Source of the DNA: DASZMX01 sp035551475
Lineage (GTDB): Bacteria; Verrucomicrobiota; Verrucomicrobiia; Limisphaerales; Palsa-1400
DNA length: 50,656 nt
Assembly: GCA_035551475.1 (NCBI GenBank)
Contig: DASZMX010000055.1
Location: 1-50,656 of the forward strand
Direction: 5' to 3'
Shown: positions 34,301-39,689 of the stretch, piece by piece
Layout of the letters: the number at the start of each line of letters is the position of its first letter
Position numbering within the stretch: the stretch's first letter is position 1
Made by a program: the position numbers and the translations under genes
Notes under the pieces: model-generated
What the model saw: the letters and a program-made list of their open reading frames with translations, nothing else
Databases searched by the model: none
Told to the model about the DNA's origin: nothing

Positions 34301-34950
34301 ATCGTCCCGTCGCCATTGAAATCCCCCACCGCCAATCCGAACGGCGAATTGCCGCATTTGAAAGTGGAGCTGGTGGCAAAGCCGCCGTGTCCATTATTCG
34401 TCAACACTGTTACGGTGCCGTCGATATAGTTTGCGCAGATCAAATCGACTCTTCCATCGCCGTTCACGTCCGCCGCTTCCAGATGCGCCGGACCTTTTCC
34501 CACGGGATAGGTCGCGGCGACATTAAATCCACCGTCTTGATTATTGATCAGCAGGGACACAGTCGCATCGCCCACGTTGCCGCACGCGAGGTCCATGACG
34601 CCATCGCCGTTGAGATCGAAACTTACCAATCCCACTGGGTAACGCCCCACCGTCACGGTATCCGTGAGATAGAAGCTGCCTTCGCCATCGTTGGAGAACA
34701 CGGACAAGGTATTGCCCGTGCCGCCGAAGCCGCTGCCGAAATTCGCGCCGAAATTAAACCCGAAATTGGCGGTCACCAATCCCGGCAGCCCGTCCCCAAA
34801 CAGATCCACGGGAATCACCGTCGCGGGCCCGCTCTGCGTGGTGAGATTTTCACCGGTAAAATACAGTGGGGAATCCTGGGCCAATATCGAACCTGCGCCG
34901 ACGAGCATGCCAAACGCCAGGGACGCCCTGAGAATTGAGTTTTTTTTCAT
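28396..34950 (-). CDS. Giant secreted multidomain repeat protein (FG-GAP, Ig-like)
   Basis: A 2184-residue exported protein. Signal peptide 1-24 (ILAQ); FG-GAP/VCBS repeats about 40-390 with repeated DxNGDGxxDL calcium-binding loops; Ig-like domains 400-485 and 493-582; module A 587-755; Ig-like 760-845; module B 850-1023, a diverged copy of A; Ig-like 1027-1115; Ig domains 1122-1290; module C 1300-1420; Ig 1438-1520; module C-prime 1555-1682; Ig domains 1685-1855; Ig-like 1860-1948; and a C-terminal domain 1950-2184 (GTYSGLFYP ... GWITF ... QANWLKPG). No PEP-CTERM anchor, catalytic motif or membrane helix is visible at the C-terminus. It is probably an extracellular adhesion or surface protein; export beyond the inner membrane is unexplained. 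Confidence 0.9.
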   Translation of the reverse strand: MKKNSILRASLAFGMLVGAGSILAQDSPLYFTGENLTTQSGPATVIPVDLFGDGLPGLVTANFGFNFGANFGSGFGGTGNTLSVFSNDGEGSFYLTDTVTVGRYPVGLVSFDLNGDGVMDLACGNVGDATVSLLINNQDGGFNVAATYPVGKGPAHLEAADVNGDGRVDLICANYIDGTVTVLTNNGHGGFATSSTFKCGNSPFGLAVGDFNGDGTIDLAVGSSDNTFWIFTNNGRGVFTHTGTFTDPAGVGTLAAADVNADGKMDLVTVGGSTVATWINNGKAEFTRHSTVSTPPGTVGAMVWPADFNNDGKIDLVCNNNNNGIQGSGCVFTNDGHGNFAIAYVQPVGAYSSGNYPNYVTAADFNGDGNMDFAVSCYGSATVTTVTQIEQSSRPRGTIVTPANNAVLPANQRFTISCNATSSYPIEVVIYFLDGTNVIGAGTNAPFAFAPPLALVRAGTHGLQAAVIDGNGEIGWTPEVQINVTGTTKPEPTPVISIASPADAAVFTTTNDITIRASTKSVISEVDLYLDNTQAQATVIPPYTFVLPAGSLAPGEHTARLVAVTSGGTSGSSDLIHFTVNTPGTTLIDFDALDTSKGAVGGTTLTKYLSNHGVTLNGVTVGSVLEAVNEGDQSGAVPGEASSAPNFFTQAGLNQPVSFELKFATLLNTFAFTRAGASASSGLVSYPQWTATILDTNGNELGSAGENLTLSSQDVLSKTFSLSADGIAAVRFDSDSQKTAAFSAVLLDDLLLDTRPTNTSFSVTLQVGSTQYTSPATITLTASVQGAASSVSYFSGVNFLGTVTQSPYQLTLTNVLPGTYFLRARVTSPSGISVRSKEVVVTVAPPANSTVINFDTLATLKAAVSGTAVKNYLNTFGVKIYSLTAGTALTVGRQKELGNGAGFAAPSGLNALTQTGGNGQEQFTLSFAPLLDEFGFTRPELLANPFVSHPAWQATAYDGAGAIVGQVSEREIDSAVDSGKKEFLLGGPGGPGIARVQFATQGNGLTTFNGMLLDDLILTTNPAPFPPAVAITKPISGRILAHPPSVTITADAADENGIQKVAFYRGGRTLLGTATASPYTINWSNPPVGNYFLTAVATDNLGLSWTSAVVNLSIRQSASQLGILSEPTDQTVAAGGSVTFTVVATGTNGVTYQWSHNGAAIQGATSSTLVVGPPIKDQDAGSYTVTVTSKGSNVFSDPAILTVVDPPTFTQQPAGATVNTGANVSMDVTATGGGAFTWQWLLNGATIQGATNRTYSILAAQPLQSGNYQVIAANQAASTVSAVAPVLVTPPGATPQTADNFANRISIDPIAGPVIANNQGATVEAGEPKHAGKPGGKSIWFTWRPDFTGTVSLTTAGSDFDTLLAVYTGTDVRRLTAVASDDDSGGYFTSLVTFNVTAGKDYQIAVDGFQGATGHVVLGLPGGTGYRVLSPSTGVSVPVITRGPLSLTVAPNAKVTLSVAATSATKMTYQWHFQGAPINGATGSTFTIAHFQPASVGLYDVLVANAVGSAQSEPATLQISQVLNSGGISAQDKFITSPATGATPAKEAFDLGGIYAAGGDTRGSTISQVFSTVGASREPGEPHPCGQAGGASQWFTYTTPGAGIMQVSLDGSSYNTILGIYTGNGTSFDDLTEIACGYITNSAVQDQPNVVLPNVAKGTKFFIVVDGYQGAEGLAQLHIGVGQPPSIASLPASQLVTAGSTVTFRASALGSTTLSYQWQLNGADVPGATKSTCTIPNAQDDDVGNYAVIVSNVVGVVTSSPPAALTLQYQPAIVTGPSNATVTLGGVARFAVTAIGVNVKTNHLTYQWYFNGAPIPRATAATLAFATRWTNSGTYYVVASNTYGVVTSGSATLVVQDKTRPTVVVKTPANNFVTPNSQVTITGTAADNVGVAAVQLQIDGEGPVLTATGTNNWTITVPFLPGANTFTVQSVDLSGNLSLPVTHKVTYNFAIPAQEKLSAANAAASELAAAAGTYSGLFYPPSGVTVASSGFFSATLASKGAGAFSAYLLLDGGNYPFTGKFDALGNAQTVVKRAGKSPVTASLHLELNPIDDQMTGVISNTAWLSILQADRAVFNAATNPAPRVGGEFALVVPDGNEAPAGYLRITNSAGGTALITGTLADGARLTRTAPMTKDAAIPLYAPLYSGKGLFLGWITFTNSSQTSFGQANWLKPGAVEPTSVTIVK
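28745..29100 (-). other. Part of the C-terminal domain coding region of the giant protein
   Basis: This segment encodes about residues 1950-2068 of the giant protein, the start of a domain (SGLFYPPSGVTVASSGFFSATLASKG) that I recall as a recurrent C-terminal module of large verrucomicrobial secreted proteins. Its function is unknown. Confidence 0.45.
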
Positions 34951-34976
34951 TCGAGAAAGGACCGTGACAGGCGCAC

Positions 34977-35005
34977 ATTCTAGCAGGCCTTTCTCTTCCT
35001 GACAA
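34977..35005 (-). promoter_or_regulatory. Near-consensus sigma70 promoter of the giant gene
   Basis: On the minus strand TTGTCA (35000-35005) and TAGAAT (34977-34982) are separated by exactly 17 bases, 5 of 6 matches in each box. Transcription would begin near 34970, leaving a leader of about 20 bases before ATG 34950. No Shine-Dalgarno sequence is visible in that leader. Confidence 0.65.
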
Positions 35006-35045
35006 TGGCCGATGTCAGTTATTCCAGGGCGGGGCGGCGCCCAGG

Positions 35046-36134
35046 TTATAAACCCATGACTTTCCGCACGGCGTCGAGCTTCGGCGGGACAATAATGGGG
35101 GAAAAGCCAGCGGTCTTGATGGCGTTGTCCGGGTCTTTCAGGCCGTGGCCCGTCATAGTGGCGCTGATGATGGAGCCGGGGGGAATTTTGCCGGCGGTGA
35201 CGCAGCGCATCAATCCCGCCAGGCAGGAGGCGGAGGCGGGCTCCACAAACACGCCGTCGCTGCGGGCGATGGCCTTGTAGGCGGCGAGAATTTCGTCGTC
35301 GCTCACCTTGTCAATAAAACCGTTGGACTCCTTCAACGCCGCGTTGGCGAAACTCCAGCTGGCGGGGTTCCCAATCTTGATCGCGGTCGCGATGGTTTCC
35401 GGATGCTCCACCCGCTTGTTGTCCACGATCGGCGCGGCCCCGGCGGCCTGAAAGCCGAACATGCGCGGCATGCGGTCGGTTTTTTTGGCCGCGAAATATT
35501 CCTGGTAACCGCGCCAGTAGGCGGTGATGTTCCCGGCGTTGCCCACCGGCAGAAAATGAAAATCCGGGGCGCGCCCGAGCTGGTCGCAAATCTCGAAGGC
35601 CGCCGTTTTCTGGCCCTCGATGCGCGCGGGATTAATGCTATTGACAACTTCCACCTCGCCGGTTTCGCCGAGCTGGCGCACCAATTCCAGCGCCTCGTCG
35701 AAGCTGCCTTCGATGGCAATGGTCATGGCGCCGTACATGAGGGCTTGCGCGAGCTTGCCCAAGGCAATGCTGCCATGCGGCAATAGCACGACGCATTTCA
35801 TGCCCGCGCGCGCCGCGTAGGCGGCGGCGGAGGCGGAAGTGTTGCCGGTGCTGGCGCAAATGACGACCTTCGCGCCGCGCTCCTTGGCTTTTGTCACGGC
35901 CATCGTCATGCCGCGGTCCTTGAAGGAGCAGGTGGGATTGAGCCCCTCGTATTTCAGCCAGAGCTCGAAATCGCCGCCAATGCTCCGCACAAAATTGTCC
36001 ACGCGCACCAGCGGGGTGTTGCCTTCGTTGAGCGAAACCACGGGCGTGTTCGCCGTTACGGGCAGGTGCGAGCGATAACCGTCGATCACGCCGCGCCAGC
36101 GCTGGCCTTGGATGGGTAAAATCGAATTCATCAT
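35046..36134 (-). CDS. thrC: Threonine synthase
   Basis: ThrC converts O-phosphohomoserine to threonine with PLP. The 362-residue protein has the cofactor lysine in NPTCSFKDRGMTMAV, CASTGNTSASAAAYAARAG (phosphate-binding Ser/Gly/Asn loop), LPVGNAGNITAYWRG and VEPASASCLAGL. The length fits the shorter bacterial class. Its ATG overlaps the hom stop by one base, so hom and thrC form an operon on the minus strand. Confidence 0.96.
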   Translation of the reverse strand: MMNSILPIQGQRWRGVIDGYRSHLPVTANTPVVSLNEGNTPLVRVDNFVRSIGGDFELWLKYEGLNPTCSFKDRGMTMAVTKAKERGAKVVICASTGNTSASAAAYAARAGMKCVVLLPHGSIALGKLAQALMYGAMTIAIEGSFDEALELVRQLGETGEVEVVNSINPARIEGQKTAAFEICDQLGRAPDFHFLPVGNAGNITAYWRGYQEYFAAKKTDRMPRMFGFQAAGAAPIVDNKRVEHPETIATAIKIGNPASWSFANAALKESNGFIDKVSDDEILAAYKAIARSDGVFVEPASASCLAGLMRCVTAGKIPPGSIISATMTGHGLKDPDNAIKTAGFSPIIVPPKLDAVRKVMGL

Positions 36135-37468
36135 TACTCGAACGTTTCCACCCGCAGCATCACGGGCGGAGCTTTGATCACCGAAAGTTTGGCGATGGTC
36201 GCCAGAGCCTTTTTCATCGCGGCATGGGGGGCATCGTGCGTCATGAAAATCAGGGGCACGCTCTTGCCTTCGTGGCCCTCCGGCTGGATGACCGACGAAA
36301 TACCGATGTTGGATTTGGCCAAAACCGCCGCAATGCGCGCGAGCGTCCCGGGTTTGTCCACCACCGTAAAACGCAAATAGCAGCGGGAAACAACCTGGTC
36401 CATGGGCAGCACGGCGCCGGAGCGGTCATGCGGCACAAAGGGAGGCACGCGCGTTTTGACGCCGTGCTTGAGATCGAGCGCGGCATCCGCCACGTCGCTC
36501 AACACGGCGCTGGCCGTGGCGTCCTTGCCCGCGCCGCGTCCGTAGAAGAGCGTGTCACCCACGACATCGCCGCGGACAAACACTGCGTTGAAAACATGAT
36601 TGACGCTGGCCAGCACGTGAGTGTTCGGCACCAGCGCCGGGTAAACGGACACCTGCACATACTTGCGCGCGGCGCCCCTGGCTTTTTTCGGCGCGACCCC
36701 GGGCGCCATTTTGACGACGCCGAGCAGCTTGATGGTGTAGCCGAGCTTGCCGGCAAATTCGATGTCCGTGCGCGTGAGGGAGCGAATGCCCTCGACGGAA
36801 ATTTCCCTTTCCTTGACCCAAAAACCGTGGGCGAGCGAGGCCATGATCCCGATTTTGTGCTCGGAATCGAACCCATCCACATCGAGGGAGGGATCAGCCT
36901 CGGCGTAGCCAAGCTGCTGCGCTTCCTGCAGCGTGGGCGCGAAATCCAGCCCTTCCAATTTCATCCGGGTGAGGATGTAATTGCAGGTGCCGTTGACGAT
37001 GCCGTAGATATGACTGATCTGGTTTCCCACAAAGCCTTCGCGCAGCGCCTTGATGATGGGAATGCCGCCGGCCACCGCGGCTTCATAATATAAATTCGTC
37101 CGGCATTCCCGCGCGACCGCGAACAGTTCTTCGCCGTGGGCGGAAATCAACGCCTTGTTCGCGGTGATGACCGGCTTGCCCAGCTTGAGGGCGGCGAGCG
37201 TGATGGTTTTCGCCAGGGTCGTGCCGCCGATCAATTCAATGACGACATGCACCTCGGGATCATTGACGACGGTCGTCCAATCGGTCGTGAGGACTGACGC
37301 CGGAATGGGATACGCGCGCGGCTCGTCGAGCGCCTTCACGGCGACGCGCCGCATGGCGATCTTGACGCCGAGGCGGGATTCCAGCAGCGCGCCGTTGCGC
37401 TGCAAATGGTGGAACACACCGCTGCCCACCGTGCCCCCGCCAATCATGCCGAGATTTACCTGTTGCAT
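36134..37468 (-). CDS. hom: Homoserine dehydrogenase with ACT domain
   Basis: This enzyme reduces aspartate semialdehyde to homoserine for threonine and methionine synthesis. The 444-residue protein has the NAD(P) fold MIGGGTVGSGVFHHL, KPVITANKALI, the catalytic core YEAAVAGGIPIIKAL and YGIVNGTCNYILTRM, ALGYAEADPSLDVDG-type substrate loop, and a C-terminal ACT domain (FTVVDKPGTLARIAAVLAKSNIGISSVIQ) that normally senses threonine. ATG 37468 gives MQQVNLGMIGGGTVG; the frame is open further upstream but that part lies antisense to the TAXI gene. Confidence 0.96.
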   Translation of the reverse strand: MQQVNLGMIGGGTVGSGVFHHLQRNGALLESRLGVKIAMRRVAVKALDEPRAYPIPASVLTTDWTTVVNDPEVHVVIELIGGTTLAKTITLAALKLGKPVITANKALISAHGEELFAVARECRTNLYYEAAVAGGIPIIKALREGFVGNQISHIYGIVNGTCNYILTRMKLEGLDFAPTLQEAQQLGYAEADPSLDVDGFDSEHKIGIMASLAHGFWVKEREISVEGIRSLTRTDIEFAGKLGYTIKLLGVVKMAPGVAPKKARGAARKYVQVSVYPALVPNTHVLASVNHVFNAVFVRGDVVGDTLFYGRGAGKDATASAVLSDVADAALDLKHGVKTRVPPFVPHDRSGAVLPMDQVVSRCYLRFTVVDKPGTLARIAAVLAKSNIGISSVIQPEGHEGKSVPLIFMTHDAPHAAMKKALATIAKLSVIKAPPVMLRVETFE

Positions 37469-37525
37469 AGGAACGCTTACATTGGAGAAAATGGGCCGCG
37501 AAAACAATGGTGAAATGGAAAACCT

Positions 37526-38875
37526 ATGGCTGAGGAACGCAAAAACGGGATTCGCTGGCTGCCAGCCGTCTTCATGGACAATTTCGGGCTCAACCGCATC
37601 CTGGCCGTGGCGGCCAGCGTCGCGATTGTCCTGATTGTGGCGCTGGCGGTCGTTTGGTTCTTCCAATCCGCGCCGCCCCGGGTCATCACCATCACCTCCG
37701 GGCCGCCCGGCAGCAGTTTTGAGCGCGCCGCCCTTTGGTATCGGACGAACCTGGCGCAGAGTGGCGTCACCGTAAACATTCTTAATTCCCAAGGCTCCCA
37801 GGAAAACCTGCGGCGCCTCGCTGATCCGTCCTCCCGCGTCGATGTCGGCTTCGTGCAGAGCGGCAGCTCCAATATTCTTTCGGCGGCGGAATATGAGCGC
37901 GTGGATTCGCTCGGCAGCGTGGCCTATCAGCCGTTGTTGATTTTTTACCGGGGGCCGACGCGCGGTTTGCTCTCGCAATTCAAAGGGCAAAAACTGGTGA
38001 TTGGCCCGCCCGGCTCCGGGACGCGCGCCCTGGCGATGACCCTTTTGGAAACAAACGGCCTCAGCTCCAACCTGGTCTCTTTGGTGGATCTGGACCCGGC
38101 GGCGGCCGCGCAAGGTTTGCGGGACGGGTCGTTGGACGCGCTGTTTCTAATGGGCGATTCCGCCACGCCGGCGGTCATGCGCGATCTGCTGCATGACACC
38201 AACATTTCGTTGTTCGATTTCAGCCAGGCCGACGCTTACACGCGGCGGCTGCCGTTTCTGAATAAGTTGATGTTTCCAAAAGGCGCCATTGATTTCGGGC
38301 GCAATGTTCCCAGCCACGACGTGACGCTGATTGGGCCCACGGTCGATTTGCTGGCGCGCAAAAAACTGCATCCGGCCTTGTGTGATCTGGTGTTGGAGGC
38401 GGCTGGCCTTTACCACGGCAAACCGAGCTTGATGCAGCGCAAAAATGAGTTCCCGGCCGCGCTGGAGCATGATTTTCCGCTGAGCGCCGAGGCGGCGCGT
38501 TTCTATAAAACGGGCAAAAGTTTCACCTATCGTTACCTGCCGTTCCGGCTGGCCAGCCTCGTCAACCGGTTTGTCGTCGCCTTTGTGCCGATGCTGGTGG
38601 TGCTGATTCCCGGCATGCGGCTCATCCCGGCCCTGCTGCGCTTGCGCATGCGCATCCGGCTCTTCCGCTGGTATCGCGCGCTGATGGCGATTGACCGCGA
38701 TCTTTTGGCGGGCGCGGACATTTCGCGGCGCGATGAACTCAGCGCGCGCCTGGATGAAATCGAAACCGTTGTCAATAAGATGAAGGTGCCCGCTTCGTTT
38801 GCGGACCAATTTTATGTGTTGCGCCAGCACATTGATTTTGTGCGCGCCCGCCTCCCGGCCCGCGCCGAGGCTTAA
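37526..38875 (+). CDS. Membrane-anchored TAXI-family solute-binding protein
   Basis: A 449-residue protein. A transmembrane helix at about 27-47 anchors a periplasmic domain (about 50-330) of the TAXI type used by TRAP transporters: ITITSGPPGSSFERAALWYRTNL, VDVGFVQSGSSN, GQKLVIGPPGSGTRALAMTLL and DGSLDALFLMGD. A second hydrophobic segment (about 353-375) and a cytoplasmic tail (about 375-449, rich in Arg) follow. No TRAP permease is in the window. A sensor or anchored receptor role is as likely as transport. Its stop overlaps the convergent DUF190 gene by 4 bases. Confidence 0.85.
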   Translation: MAEERKNGIRWLPAVFMDNFGLNRILAVAASVAIVLIVALAVVWFFQSAPPRVITITSGPPGSSFERAALWYRTNLAQSGVTVNILNSQGSQENLRRLADPSSRVDVGFVQSGSSNILSAAEYERVDSLGSVAYQPLLIFYRGPTRGLLSQFKGQKLVIGPPGSGTRALAMTLLETNGLSSNLVSLVDLDPAAAAQGLRDGSLDALFLMGDSATPAVMRDLLHDTNISLFDFSQADAYTRRLPFLNKLMFPKGAIDFGRNVPSHDVTLIGPTVDLLARKKLHPALCDLVLEAAGLYHGKPSLMQRKNEFPAALEHDFPLSAEAARFYKTGKSFTYRYLPFRLASLVNRFVVAFVPMLVVLIPGMRLIPALLRLRMRIRLFRWYRALMAIDRDLLAGADISRRDELSARLDEIETVVNKMKVPASFADQFYVLRQHIDFVRARLPARAEA

Positions 38876-39219
38876 GCCGCCGGCGGCGCGTCGCCGCGAT
38901 AATGCAGCACCTCGATTTTTTCGAGCGTGACCAGCCCGCCTTTCACCATGGCGTCAATTTCCGGGAGCAAGGCCTGGATTTTTTCCGCGCTGTCCACAAT
39001 TTCGATCACGATGGGAAGGTCGAGGGAAAGCCGCAGGATTTTGGCGGTGTGCAAATGGCTGGACCGGCCGAAGCCCATCGGGCCGCGCAGCACGGTGGCG
39101 CCGGCCATTTCCAGTTCGCGGGCTTTCAGCACGATGGCCTCATAGAGCGGCTTATGGTTCCAGCGATCGCTTTCGCCGATGTAAATCCGCAGGAGTTGAG
39201 CTTCGCGAGGCAAGGGCAT
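38872..39219 (-). CDS. DUF190 protein
   Basis: A 115-residue protein of the DUF190 family: LRIYIGESDRWNHKPLYEAIVLKARE, AGATVLRGPMGFG and LPIVIEIVDSAEKIQ. It has a PII-like ferredoxin fold in known relatives and commonly sits beside crcB. The exact role is unknown; a regulatory function in fluoride transport is inferred from linkage. It starts 2 bases after the crcB stop. ATG 39219 is chosen because the upstream extension overlaps crcB out of frame. Confidence 0.9.
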   Translation of the reverse strand: MPLPREAQLLRIYIGESDRWNHKPLYEAIVLKARELEMAGATVLRGPMGFGRSSHLHTAKILRLSLDLPIVIEIVDSAEKIQALLPEIDAMVKGGLVTLEKIEVLHYRGDAPPAA

Positions 39220-39221
39220 GG

Positions 39222-39617
39222 TTACAGTCCTTTCGTTGGTTTCCAAGCCAGGGCCGCGGCGTAGCCGAGCCACGCCGCCGCCAGGCAGAGGGTGAACGAT
39301 CCCACCACATTGGCGCCGGCGCGAAGCCATTCCCCGGCGCGCGCCAATTCGAGGGTTTGCAAACTGAACGAGGAAAACGTGGTGTAACCGCCGCAAACGC
39401 CCACCATGAAAAACGCCCGCAACTGCGGCGAAACCAGCCAGCGTCCATCCGGCCCGGTCAACGCGCCGAAAAATGCGATCAGGAACGAGCCGGTGATATT
39501 GATGAGCATGGTGCCCATCGGAAACGTGTCAAAATAACGGGAGACAAATCCATTGACCCAATAGCGGGCCACCGTCCCCAGAGCGCCTCCCAAACCGAGC
39601 CAAAGATAGATGAGCAT
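39222..39617 (-). CDS. crcB: Fluoride channel CrcB/Fluc
   Basis: CrcB forms a dual-topology dimer that exports fluoride. The 131-residue protein has four hydrophobic helices, GGALGTVARYWVNGF, MGTMLINITGSFLIAFFGAL with the pore Asn, and GVCGGYTTFSSFSLQTLEL with the sodium-site and phenylalanine-box motif. No convincing fluoride riboswitch was seen upstream. It is coupled to the DUF190 gene. Confidence 0.95.
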   Translation of the reverse strand: MLIYLWLGLGGALGTVARYWVNGFVSRYFDTFPMGTMLINITGSFLIAFFGALTGPDGRWLVSPQLRAFFMVGVCGGYTTFSSFSLQTLELARAGEWLRAGANVVGSFTLCLAAAWLGYAAALAWKPTKGL

Positions 39618-39689
39618 AAAAAACCGACGGCACGTTCCGGCCTCTTCATAGCGCCGGGGCCAAGGGGTGGCAAGCGTCCGGGTGGAGCG

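Noticed and set aside
37469..38113. Long N-terminal extension of homoserine dehydrogenase
   Set aside because: The frame is open but runs antisense to the TAXI gene; the normal enzyme start is at 37468 and the extension has no domain character.
39618..39689. Possible fluoride riboswitch upstream of crcB
   Set aside because: The 72-base gap on the minus strand lacks the conserved GATGG and pseudoknot elements of the crcB motif.
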